64,000 nt of DNA from assembly GCF_963169125.1 (NCBI RefSeq), contig NC_084795.1, positions 260,023,042 through 260,087,041 on the forward strand, in the 5' to 3' direction. Position 1 is the stretch's first letter. Each line of letters begins with the position of its first letter. This stretch comes from Humulus lupulus. Taxonomy: Eukaryota; Streptophyta; Magnoliopsida; Rosales; Cannabaceae. Shown here in pieces: positions 1 to 9,747 of the stretch. Both the position numbers and the translations under genes were made by a program. The notes below the pieces were generated by a model that ran no database searches, was not told the origin of the DNA, and saw only the letters and a list, made by a program, of their open reading frames with translations.

Positions 1-183
1 GTTTTCTTAGCCCCTATTGACGCCTCCATCTTTGAATTGCTGACTCTTTTCTCTGAATTTTTGAACCTCCATCTTAGCCCCTGAAATGACTTCCTGGTTT
101 TGATTTTTTCTATGGGTATGGTTTTGTTTAAATTGTGTTTAAATTAATGGTTGTTATCCTTTGTTTTGTTTTATCCTTGTTGT

Positions 184-272
184 GATTGTTATTCGGTTTT
201 GACAGGGGCACCATATATTGAGATTGTTATTTGGTTTTGACAAGGGCGCCATAGTGAGATTGTTATCGGTTT
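184..272. repeat. short tandem repeat, about 37-bp unit
   Basis: Three successive units begin 'gattgttat' at 184, 222 and 258. The first two continue with a near-identical 'ggttttgacaaggggc'-type block and the third is partial. The period is 38 then 36 bp. No function is evident. Confidence 0.7.
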
Positions 273-324
273 GCTTGCTCGGGTGGTATGAAATTTTTGA
301 TACACTTGGCTATGTCTTTGTGCG

Positions 325-470
325 TTTCAGATTGTTGGCTCGGTGGTTTGGTGGCTTTGAGTTTCATATTGACGGTTGGTTGCCTTTGAGGTATACTGTT
401 ATGATTCATTTTGATTAAATCCCCAATGTTCTGAAGGATTAATGATGATGCATTGTTCTGAGGCCCTTTG
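325..470. repeat. diverged direct repeat, copy 1 (partner 2214-2325)
   Basis: The order of blocks (gattgttggct, ggctttgaggta, ttgattaaatccc, gaagg..ttatgatgat, gttctgagg) recurs at 2214-2325 with many substitutions and small indels. This shows an old duplication of a segment about 1.9 kb long. Confidence 0.55.
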
Positions 471-1699
471 ATTGTTATTTGCAATGTGTATTAGTATATG
501 ACTTAGATTTAAAATGGTTTAGGTGTTTAGTATTTGCAATGTGTGTTCAGAATTTTGTGTATTTTTCTCTATTTGCTTGTATGGTCTAGTTTGGTTTACA
601 ACTTGCTTTTTAGCTTGCTAATTATTTGTATGATTTGTTCTATGTGCATTCAAGCATGATCTGTTCATTCAGACTTTGCCTTTTACTTTAAATAAGAATT
701 TAGTTTGGTTTTGATGTGAGTATAAGATATGATTAGAGTTTGATAAGTTTACTACATTGGTGAATCTAGTTCTTTGTTTCTGTACTCAGATTTATATGTT
801 TGGCGGGTTGGGTACTTTGTTTCTGAAATTTGTTTTCATATATGGATATTTGGTTTCTCAGGACTTTGTTTAAGATATTGATATATTTATCCATATTGAA
901 GACACAATTTCTTTATTCATGTTTCAGATTTTATATTAATTTTAAGGTATAGAAGTTTTGATTTCATCTTATAGTTGAAGAAATTGACTAAGGATGATTT
1001 TTTTTAATAGTTAAGCACTGATTCTATTTATTTATTTGCTGCTATGTTTCCAAAGTTTTGCATGAATCTCAAGTATTTTTCTAAAGCATAAATGAAATTT
1101 TCAATTTGGTTTTTAATCCAATTGGAGTGTGTTTTACAATTTATTTAATTGTTACTTTGATTTTTTTTTGCCTATGATGTTCAAGAATAAGTGAACTTAT
1201 TGCCTATCAGTAGTTTTTCTGAGTTGGAAGTTAGTCACACTGAAACAGAAGCTTAAAGTTTATGCAAACAAACTAAGAATTGGTATTATGTTTCATATTG
1301 ATATTAAGAAAAGGCTCGAATTTGGTTTAATTTTGTTGTAGTTATCTTAGATCAATCTCATATAGTTTCTTACTATTCCGTGTTTATCTTCTTTGTTCCA
1401 TTTAAAGTTTGTTAGTTGGAATTTTGAGTTTAATTATTGTGAGATCTATACGAGTTTGAATATGACTTGTCAATTCGTTTCAGTATTATTTATGATATAT
1501 TTTGAAAAGCTTGTTATTATGTTGTTTTGAAATATCTTTGTTTCAAAACATCTTTGTTTGTATCTATTTGAAGAGTCTTTCTAATAATAAACAATGTGTA
1601 TATAAACATGTTTTGAATCTGATTTTTAGCTTGTTGGTTGGTATTATGAGGATAAGTGTAAGATATTTGTGTGTCTGGTCTATTTTTTAATCGCTTTGG

Positions 1700-1935
1700 A
1701 GTATGGTTTATGATCTATTTTGAAGATTTATGTATTTTTTTTAGATATTTTGCCAATGATATTTGAATAATAAGTATGATTAGTTTATGTTGGCGATTAT
1801 GAGACTTGGTGTGCTCGTGTGTTTTTAATATATGTTGCTAACAAAGTGTTGTAAATGCCCATAAAAATTCATATTACTTTCTTTTCTTTTCTGAAATCTT
1901 ATGATGATTAAATTTGAGGATATTTTATTAATTAA
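1700..1935. repeat. diverged direct repeat, copy 1 (partner 2455-2690)
   Basis: Shared blocks include 'gttggcgattatgagactt' against 'gttggtgattatgacactt', 'gtgctcgtg', 'taatatatgttg', 'gtaaatgcccataa' and 'cttatgatgattaaatt'. The same order is kept in 2455-2690. A shorter third relative of the start of this block lies near 1150-1200. The pattern suggests a decayed tandem duplication of a non-coding unit. Confidence 0.6.
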
Positions 1936-3205
1936 ATTTTGTAACACCCTTGGCCTCTAGCTCTCTCCATTTATTGAGCCAATCTGCCTATTCAGCCATC
2001 GCCACTGCTCAATCCAAAGCTATTTGTCATCTGTTCTGAGGCTTTGAGTTGTATTTTCCTATTTTGTTTTTGTCTAAGGTCATAGACTGGTTTTGTCTTA
2101 GTTCATGATCTTGTTTGTTTAGTATGTTTTTGATATGTTCTTTGATTTTATTGTGCGATTAAATTTACTTGTGGTGGCTTTAAGAGTTAATTTCATATTC
2201 ATGGCTTTATTAGTTTTGGATTGTTGGCTTTGTGGCTTTGAGGTAACTTTGTAAGATTTATGTTGATTAAATCCCTAATAAGTTGAAGGGTTTATGATGA
2301 TTGATTGTTCTGAGGAAATTTTTTTTATGCTCTGTTTGAGGTAATTTTTTATAATCTGTATCGATCCTTTTTTGTTGCTCTGGTTTGTTGTGTTTAGTTC
2401 TTTAGTGTTTCATATCTGGGTCGCCATATTTTTGTATTCTGATTTATTTTAGGCAATTTGTTGTGGTATGTGTCATTGTTACTTTGAATTATTGTGGCAT
2501 ATGATGTTCAAGAATAAATATACTTATTTTATGTTGGTGATTATGACACTTGACGTGCTCATGTTTTATTTTTATTTTTAATATATGTTGGTATCTCAAG
2601 TGTCGTAAATGCCCATAATAATAAGTCATATATTTTTTGAAATCCTTATGATGATTAAATTGGGGATATTTATTTTGCTGAAATTAATTATAAAGTCCTT
2701 CTCACTGGCGCCAATTCGAACCCCACCTCCGGCCATTGTCGGTGCCCACCTCCCAAAGTCATCATTGACATTCACAATAAGTTCAGTTAGAGAAAAGGAG
2801 GCTCTCATAAAGTGAAGAATATGAAGAATGTCAAGAAAAATGACATTATTGAGTTTCCAATGACCTAAAAATAATGTATAGATTTTTTTTTTATGAAATG
2901 TGCTTCTTAATAAGCAATGAATATTGTATAATATATGTTTGCTTATTTTTTTATTAAAGTTAAATAATTTATTTGATTAATAATGTTAAATATTTTTCAA
3001 ATTAATTACTTTCATTTATTATTTATATTAAATTAAATTTATATATATAATTAAAATCACCTACATAGAAATAGTATATTTACTCACAAATAAATAAGTG
3101 TAGGTAAAAATAAGTATACTACAACATGTCACGTGGACCAATCATTTAATGCCACATAACCGATAAAAAGGGATAAGTAACACAATCATTCGAATTTCTT
3201 GTAGT

Positions 3206-3758
3206 TAGGGCTGAGCATCGGTCGGTTTGGGCAGTTTTTTCATATTATTAAATCCAGAATTCATTTTTCGGTCCGGATTGGTGCAATCCAAAAACAGACT
3301 GACCAAACCAATTAAAGAAAAAAATCGACAGTTTTGGACCGCGGTTTGGTCAGTTAAACCAACCAAACTGAAGTTAAATTTCTTTGAAAAAAATTCCATA
3401 ATTTTTTAGAAAGTTTTAGTTTAAAAAAAAACTAATTTTTTTGGATTGTTGGAATCCATTTTGGTGCTTTTTTTAAAACATAAATACATAGAACATAGTT
3501 ACATTCACAAATTTGAAAGTTTGAAAACATAATTAAAAGTCCATATGCATAACATAACCTATATATATATTTATAAGTTCGGTCGGTTTCGGTTCAAACT
3601 GGTCGGTCCACACGGATTTTTCAAATCGACCGAACAGTGGCAGTTTACGCCGTTAGCGATTTTTTCGGTGTTCGTTTTAATTAGTTTTGGTTTTTTCGGT
3701 GTTCGGAAGGTTGGTGTACTCGGTTTTTTCGATTTTTCGGATTTTATGCTCAGCCCTA
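3206..3758. mobile_element. non-autonomous hAT element (553 bp)
   Basis: The ends form a perfect 13-bp inverted repeat (tagggctgagcat), and the element is flanked by an exact 8-bp target duplication 'cttgtagt' (3198-3205 and 3759-3766), the length made by hAT transposases. The interior is rich in 'cggtcggttt'-type motifs in inverted orientation (near 3216-3235, 3580-3610 and 3690-3735), a known style of plant hAT miniature elements. There is no transposase. Open frames across it are low-complexity and not genes. Confidence 0.9.
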
Positions 3759-3763
3759 CTTGT

Positions 3764-3925
3764 AGTACGTGGAAAAATCCTTGTTTGACACGTGGAGCAA
3801 CCACAAGATGCCAAGTGGCGGTATTGACGTATGCCACGTGTATGCTACTATGGAAACCATGTCAGCAGACACGTAGGATGACATGTCATCAAACACGTCA
3901 TCAAACACGTCATCTGATGACTCAT
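3764..3925. promoter_or_regulatory. dense ACGT-core motif cluster
   Basis: Several ACGT-core sites resembling plant G-box/ABRE elements occur here (tacgtgg, acacgtgg, ccacgtgt, acacgtag and two acacgtca), followed by a GCN4/AP-1-like 'tgatgactcatca'. They lie in the CACTA subterminal part. Binding by bZIP or bHLH factors is inferred from motif shape alone. Confidence 0.35.
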
Positions 3926-4130
3926 CAATTGATTTATAACTTAGTGGGGTCCACTGATTCTTTTACCTACCAATATTAATAAGTGTAGGTAAAGACTTTT
4001 TCCCCACTAACATTTACCTACCAGTCTCTACCAATTCAATATTGGTAGGTAAACCATATTATCCACCATTAGGTTAGTTTTACCTACACTTATAATTGGT
4101 AGGTAAAGACCCCATTTTCTTGTAGTGATT

Positions 4131-5620
4131 CAAGAAGAGGCTAAGGTAAGCTTTAAACTATGATTTTAGCTATTTAATTCTGTGGTTACTAGCTGGGTTT
4201 CTAGTTTTCTTGAAGCTTTGAAGTGGGAGATTGGAATTGGGATATGATGAGGTTTAAAGCTAGCTTTTTGTTAGGTTTTGCTGCTGAAACTATAGTAGAG
4301 ATTTTGTGGTAATTGAATTGGATTTTTAGGTTGATTTTGGGGTAAATTAGCTTGGATTTGGTGGAGAAAATGGAGGATTTTTCTGGATTAGAAGGGTCGG
4401 GCCGCGGCATTGTTCTTGCTGAGTCACAGCCCTCTAGAACACTAGGGAGGCTAGGAAGAAGGGCGGGCCAGGACACACCCTAGCTTGGGTCGCAGCGCGC
4501 ATGGGGTATTTTTTGGGGCTGGCTTCTGGTTGAGGCGGGTCACGACATAGGATCATGGGGTCGCGTCGCTTAGTGTGTTTTTGGACTCCAAGGAGGTTTT
4601 AGGCTCAGGAATTCAAAAGTTAAGGCTCGAGATGGATTTTATCACCCGAATTGATAGAATTCAAGGTCCCAAAGACTAGAATTATGACCCAAAGTTATTT
4701 AATGGATTAGAACTTGATGGATGGATGTTGTTGATGCGTTATGACTAGGTTTTCAACGAGGCTCGGACTAGGGGATTGTGCTCGGGATATCGGTGCTCGG
4801 AAAGCTTGGGACACAGGTAAGAAAACTGTTGTACCCGTAGAGCAGGGTGAGGCCTTATAGTTTGTGTTGCAGGGCGTAGCCCCCCCCCCCCCCCCCCCCC
4901 AATTGATTATGTTTATACGTGTTTAAGTATTTGTTTATTTATGCTATGTGTTCATATATGCGAATGAACGGCAAGAGCCGGGAACGGCGAGGTCGAGAAC
5001 GGCATGGCCGAGCACGGCAAGGGGCCGGGAGCAGTGTTAAGCACGCAGAGTGCGAGTTGCCAAGGTGAGACCCTATAGGATACCTAGGATATCCTCACGG
5101 TGTAGACCATAAACCCAGGGCCTGGTAAAGCGCCTGGGACGGCATGGCCGTATGTGTTTAGCCTGTTGGCGGTTTTACTATATGTTGAATGATAGACATG
5201 CTTATGTTATTTGCTTGTGTGGAGTTTTCTTACTGGGCTTCGGCTCACGGGTGCTCTATGGTGCAGATAAGGGCAAGGGGAAAGTCGACCAACCATGAGT
5301 ACGGAGAGCGTGAAGCGATGCGTACATGTTTGGCCTGCTGATTGACACGGCCAGAGGTATTTTTGGGAGATGTTTGTATTAAACCTAATTTTGTCGTTTA
5401 GTCAACTTTAATTATATTTTTGAGTTGTAAATATTTCAAAACAGTATTTTGGGATCCCAAATGTTTAACGCTTTATAATTTTCAATGAATGGATATATTT
5501 TTCAAATTATTTGACTTCTGTTATGATTTAGCTACACTTTTGTCTTAAAACCTCGATTAGTGAGTTAATTGCACATTTTAAACTCACTTAGTAACGTCTC
5601 TAAGGAAGTAGGGCGTTACA
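4131..5620 (+). repeat. LTR1: truncated Tekay-like gypsy LTR
   Basis: It ends in 'gggcgttaca' (5611-5620), the end shared by the other large LTRs here. It also holds their internal landmarks: a GC-rich palindrome island (4395-4575), the 'aggtaagaaaactg' motif at 4816, a block 'ggctcacgggtgct..atggtgcag' (about 5241-5266) and 'gggatccca' near 5452. The 5' part, including the expected 'tgtaacg' start, is missing where the CACTA end abuts. No PBS follows, so it is a solo or fragmentary LTR. Confidence 0.75.
4880..4900. repeat. poly-C tract (21 C)
   Basis: An uninterrupted run of 21 cytosines lies inside LTR1. The equivalent part of the sister LTRs has no such run, so this is a recent expansion or a sequencing/assembly artefact. 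Confidence 0.9.
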
Positions 5621-5990
5621 ATAATGACCAGTGGATGGTAAGAATGATAACTGGGATGTTTCTAAGTACATCGTAGACTTTGAGGAATTTGAGAAGATGA
5701 TGGCTGAAGAGACGGCCTAGGCCAAAGAGTTCGCCACTTCTTTTGGCGTCATGAATACTCTTGACCTAGTTGCAGATGACTGACTCCTCCTTTGTTCAAG
5801 TTCTCTGTTGGGGGATGGCTGAGTTTATCCCATCTTATGTATTTTAGTTGTTGTATGGACTTTTTCTTATGTTGTGTTGTAAACACGAGACTTTTTCTAT
5901 TTTTTGTTGTAGCCTGACTGGTTGTAGCTTATGTTAGCATTCTATAAGTTGTTGTATCGGATGCCGGTTGACTGTATGACTTATGAAGTA
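5621..5990. other. unassigned stretch between LTR1 and copia fragment
   Basis: Just after LTR1 the + strand reads as a short acidic peptide (about 5650-5780, containing DFEEFEKMMAEETAQAKEF) that stops quickly. It looks like a scrap of a retrotransposon gag but I cannot name a family. The rest is T-rich with no recognisable feature. Confidence 0.35.
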
Positions 5991-6540
5991 TTAGTATCTT
6001 ACATACCACCACCCTTTCACCTTGCCTTGGACCGCATTCACCTCACTAAGGGTAGCAACTATGTTTTCCTCTTGAGTTGCGTTCACCTTAGGTCCTTGTT
6101 GGTCTTTTCTATGCCTACACTCTCTAGCATAGTGACCCTTTTTCCCACACAAAAAGCAAGGGCCTTTCTCGCCCTTAAACTTGTTTGGGTTGGTTTTTGG
6201 ACCCAAAGGTTTCTCATTACCCTTTTTCCCTTTGTTTTTGAGATGTTTTGGTTGTGACATCGCATTTGCTTTGGAAGTCTCTCCATTAGACCCCTCCACA
6301 AGTTTATCTCTACATATCGATTCCTCTTTGATTCGAATATGTTTTTGGATTTCCTCCAAAGAATAATCCTCATTTTTATGAAGGATTCTTTTCCTATAGC
6401 TCTTCCAAGTTGGTGGTAATTTAGCCACTATAGCACCAACTTGAAAGGCCTCGGGAAGCTCAATCTTTAACACTTTCAATTTGTTAACAATTATTTGCAA
6501 TTCATGGATAGAAATGTTGTGTCTTACAAGTGAGCTATAG
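5991..6540 (-). pseudogene. Ty1/copia gag fragment with CCHC knuckle
   Basis: The translation contains a copia gag (UBN2-type) core with LPPTWKSYRKRIL, followed by a basic linker and a CX2CX4HX4C zinc knuckle (CFLCGKKGHYARECRHRK), then ATLSEVNAVQGKVKGWW, the usual lead into the protease. It ends just after GWWY, so protease, integrase and RT are missing. The family matches the copia element at 23.4-26.5 kb, which reads ATLSEVNAIHGNVSGWW at the same place. The N-terminus of gag is lost: upstream sequence turns directly into LTR-like sequence. Confidence 0.8.
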
Positions 6541-6770
6541 GCTCCTATTTATAGAGTTTAGAGACACCCTTTGAATTTCAAATTCCACCAACCCACATGG
6601 CTGTTACCAATGTTTAATTGGATTAATATGGAATTAAAAATGAGATTTGGGAGTTATTTGGGTTTTGTGAGCCGTTCAACAAAGATTGAAAAAACTGAAA
6701 AATTGGTCAGTTTTTGGCCTGTGGCCGCGGCCACTAGTCTCTGTCCCAAAGTTCTTTTTCTTCCTACACA
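6541..6770 (-). repeat. copia LTR fragment with TATA box
   Basis: In the minus sense it carries 'ctctataaataggagcc' (about 6544-6560) upstream of the gag scrap, as expected for the promoter part of an LTR. Its outer edge at about 6770 is a truncation junction with the Tat gypsy element. No complete LTR boundary is visible. Confidence 0.45.
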
Positions 6771-7054
6771 TGCATGTTAGGTGTAAAATCTGCAATGAAG
6801 TTAGCTAATACCTGAGATTTATAGGGAAGTTTGTGGCTTGTATGTTACTTCGTACTCGCTGAACTCTACCGCCCACTTGGTAAGTCTGCCCGATAGTTCC
6901 GATTTATGGAGGATTGTTTTGAGTGGGAAGGTGGTCAAGATCGTTATTGGATGGCACTGGAAGTATGGGCGTAGCTTCCTTGCTGCGTGGATGATTGATA
7001 GTGCAAGCTTCTCCAACTGGCTATATCGGGTTTCTGCATCAAGCAAGGCTTTGC
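6771..7054 (-). pseudogene. Tat-type gypsy RNase H, left part
   Basis: The frame (7046-6819) reads LLDAETRYSQLEKLALSIIHAARKLRPYFQ and ends TYKPQTS, the C-terminal part of a Ty3/gypsy RNase H. After a frame break, relics of the following ADFIADFTP-type linker are readable to about 6775. This continues the polyprotein interrupted at 11700: the missing residues between 'EEEGK' (11700) and 'SKALLDAE' (7054) amount to only about seven. Integrase is absent, so the element is truncated on this side. Confidence 0.8.
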
Positions 7055-7315
7055 TTAAAATTTAATTTAATTTAACATTTAGTTTCAATAAAATACACAT
7101 TTTTTTACTTCTAACTAGACACAATAATTTAAATAATTAACTACAACATTTTACAACAAGATAACTATAAAAACACACAAAAATATATAAAATCAAAATA
7201 AACCCAATAAATTCAAAATTACTTTAAAACATAATAAATCAATTAAAAACTCAAGAATTAAGCAACAATTAGCACATAAAAAGTGGTAAAATAACTCTAT
7301 TTTGTAGAGTTATCA
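7055..7315 (-). repeat. truncated 3' LTR of the non-autonomous element
   Basis: This segment matches 11440-11699 nearly base for base and ends 'gagttatca', the mirror of the LTR start 'tgataactc'. About 1.7 kb of the LTR is missing at the gypsy junction. Confidence 0.9.
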
Positions 7316-7328
7316 CACCCCCAAACTT
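7316..7328 (-). other. polypurine tract (plus-strand primer)
   Basis: In the element's sense the bases before the 3' LTR read 'aagtttgggggtg', a typical plant LTR-element PPT. It fixes the orientation as minus. Confidence 0.8.
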
Positions 7329-8360
7329 AATATTTTGCTAGTCCTCGAACAAAAGAAAAATTAAAAACACACATTTTTTTTTTAATTGGTGATGTCAAAT
7401 GTTTAACTAAAAAATTACATAATGGAAATAGTTCAAAGAAAATCACAAATAAAAATAAAGCTTATGTAATTAATTTGAAAAGTTAAAATTGTTTTCAAAA
7501 TAGATACTTAACATACAAACACAAAAACATCAAATCATCATGTGAACATTTAGACAAACTTATGCAAACAAAAGTAAATTAAATATCAAGAGATAATCAA
7601 GCAAATTCTACGATTTTTCAAATTTTTTTTTTAGAGATTTAAATAATTTAATGTTTAAATAAACGTTGTCCAAATATCACAATAATTCAAATAGAATAGA
7701 AAAGTGTCATAAAAAAAAAATTCTAACTCAAAAATTAAAAACAAAGCTTAAGATTTATTTATATTTTTCTAAGAACTAAGAACAATTCCAATCATAATTC
7801 TTATCATCGGAAAATGAAAATCACCAATATTTTTTTTTCAAACAAAACAAAGAAAATAATTTTTTTTAACATTATATAACAAATGAAAATCACATAAAAA
7901 CAAAAAGAAAATCAAATAAAGAATATTTTTTTTTAAAATTTTACAACAAATGAAAAACATGCATAAACCCAAAGAAAAATACATATACACTACCCCCAAA
8001 CTTAAATGAAACATTGTCCTCAATGTTTAATAAAATTGAAAAAATTAAGAACTACTCCCTTGGATGAATGCTTCCTTGATTTGGCTCTTTTGTTTTCTTC
8101 TCTTCTTTTCATTTTGGGCAAGAAGTTTCCTTCAAGCTTTTTGAAAAACACGAAACAAAAACACACAACAAAAGTGAAATATAAAATGAAACATTAAAGT
8201 ATGGATTGCCTCCCACAAAGCGCTTTAGTTTATAGTTTTTAGCTCGACTATAATTTTTTTTTCTTTTAAGCTACACCCAATCGATGGTGTAGAATTTCAT
8301 TAGTAGGGTGAGTTATGACTTTGATGCAAATGCCATAAATAATAATTGATAACATCACAC
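7329..8360. other. non-coding 3' interior of the non-autonomous element
   Basis: AT-rich with many A and T homopolymers and no supported gene. A second purine-rich stretch in the minus sense ('aagtttgggggta', about 7992-8004) duplicates the PPT motif and may be an internal PPT remnant. Confidence 0.5.
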
Positions 8361-9092
8361 CTACAGAAAGATAGAAATATGCAATTTTAATGGAATATCA
8401 ATAAAATATGAAAATTGCATATTTATATTAGACTTCTTTTCATTTTGAGTAAATATACAAATTTGTTCATTTATGGGCTCTTGAGATATAATTATATCTT
8501 TTTTATTTTCCTCACGAGCCTCGAAAATTATTTCATCCAACTCTTTTGATTCATTAGGGGGTTGGATGCATATTACAAGTTCTTCAACAACTTCATTCTC
8601 CATTTCACTTTCAATTTGACTATTTGGATTGGAAATGGGTTGGTTGGGATAAACTTGTTTTTTCGACTCTATAACGGTTGCAAGTTGTCCTACTATTGTC
8701 TCAATTTTTGAGATTGACTGAGATTGGGCTAGTAAGATTTGGTAGGTTGATTGCATACACTATTGTAGGGTATCCTCTAAAGATTGGCTCGTTTCTTGTT
8801 TAATGGGATATGATAGGTCGGATTGGGCATGACTTGGATTAGGCATGTTGAATTCATGCCCTTGATTAATTTGAGATTGGGTATGACTCCATGAAAATTT
8901 TGGATTATAGGTGGGGGCAAATGAGATATCAAAGGATTCATGCATATCATACATATTATTAGTTTTTCCATAATCTAAATTTGATTGCTCATAATAGTTG
9001 TACTCAGAATTCCAACTATAATTAAAATGATCCATTTCAAGAGATTTTTTAAAAAAAAAATTATAATAGAAATTAAGAAGAGTACTAAACAC
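8361..9092 (-). pseudogene. gag-like reading frame of the non-autonomous element
   Basis: Two stretches in the same frame (9092-8760 and 8756-8361) are separated by one in-frame TAG at 8760-8762. The first has a Q/N/Y-rich region; the second contains ISKIETIVGQLATVIESKKQ followed by PNQPISNPN, closely resembling the C-terminal end of Athila/Tat-type gag proteins (SLED..MQ..KLE.QVGQLA). The upstream gag core and zinc knuckle are absent. Translation probably begins at the Met at about 9033. The single nonsense codon could have arisen from CAG. Confidence 0.6.
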
Positions 9093-9280
9093 AAAAAAAA
9101 TAAAGTAAAATAAAATAAAATTAAGATAACATAAACAATATTAAGAAATGAAAACAAGAGTTAGGACAAGATTTAAGTTTTTTTTTCTTTTCAAGTATTT
9201 TTTTTCACAATAATATGATAAAAGACAACGAAGAATAAGGTAAAATTAAATAATACTATCAAAAATTAGGCAAGAGTAGG

Positions 9281-9523
9281 GAAGCATAGCATGCCATCAA
9301 CCATAACAAAATTAATGTAAAAATTAGGAGGCACAAGTGCCATCAACTAAAACATAAAATAAAAGACAAGGAGGCAAAATTGCCATCAACTAGTAACTTG
9401 CAAAAATAAAATAAAAATAACAATAAGATAAATAAAGAAAATTACAACAAGGGTTAGCAGGCACAAGTGCCGTCAACTATAAAAATTAAAAAGATAGATA
9501 GGATGCACAAGTGTCGTCAACTA
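9281..9523 (-). repeat. five leader hairpin repeats
   Basis: Five copies of a module ending 'catcaacta' or 'cgtcaacta' lie at about 9281, 9327, 9370, 9458 and 9500. Each holds a short perfect or near-perfect stem with a 2-3 nt loop. Loop-closing pairs covary: ggcac/gtgcc (copies 2 and 4), ggcaa/ttgcc (copy 3) and gcat/atgc (copy 1); copy 5 has gcac/gtgt. They sit between the PBS and the gag frame, where retroelement packaging and dimerisation signals usually lie. Confidence 0.7.
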
Positions 9524-9723
9524 TATAAAAAAACAATAAATATAACTATATAAGTAAGTTTTTTTTATGGGTAGTAGATCCGTCCCAAATTTTCTTTTTA
9601 TCTTTTTTTTTAGATTTTATATAAATACATATTTTTTTAGTTTTTTTTAAGTGCAAAAATTAAAATAACTAGTAGAAAAATTTACTAACCTTGAGATAAA
9701 TTTCGTTTCTTTTCTCTTGCAAC

Positions 9724-9741
9724 TCCCCAGCAACGGCGCCA
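9724..9741 (-). other. primer-binding site (tggcgccgttgctgggga)
   Basis: This motif in the minus sense, six bases from the LTR end, is the classic PBS of Athila/Tat-related plant elements (I recall it as tRNA-Asp type). It sets the 5' LTR boundary at 9748. Confidence 0.8.
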
Positions 9742-9747
9742 AAAACT

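Larger units (their letters stand above)
1..2820. other. T-rich, gene-free decayed sequence
   Basis: I see no convincing coding region. The + strand is strongly T-rich over roughly 1-2580, as in plant introns or long-decayed transposon sequence. Three degenerate direct repeats occur inside it (listed separately). The only GC-richer island is about 2700-2770; its longest frames on both strands match nothing I recognise. It could be an intron of a gene lying to the left, or an old element; the window does not decide. Confidence 0.5.
3080..4127. mobile_element. CACTA-type transposon terminus (right end)
   Basis: The right end reads 'ttttcttgtagtg' (ending 4127), the reverse complement of a CACTACAAGAAAA inverted terminus, followed by a possible 3-bp target duplication 'att'. 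About 170 bp of subterminal sequence (3960-4127) carries the repeats 'ggtaggtaaa' and 'tttacctacc' in both orientations, a hallmark of CACTA subterminal regions. Related 'gtgtaggtaaa' copies near 3100 suggest the element spans most of this interval, but no matching left terminus is present. No transposase is encoded, so it is non-autonomous or truncated. A hAT element interrupts it at 3206. Confidence 0.55.

Noticed and set aside
3545..3979. A 144-residue frame on the + strand
   Set aside because: It crosses the right boundary of the hAT element and the CACTA subterminal repeats, so it is a chance frame.
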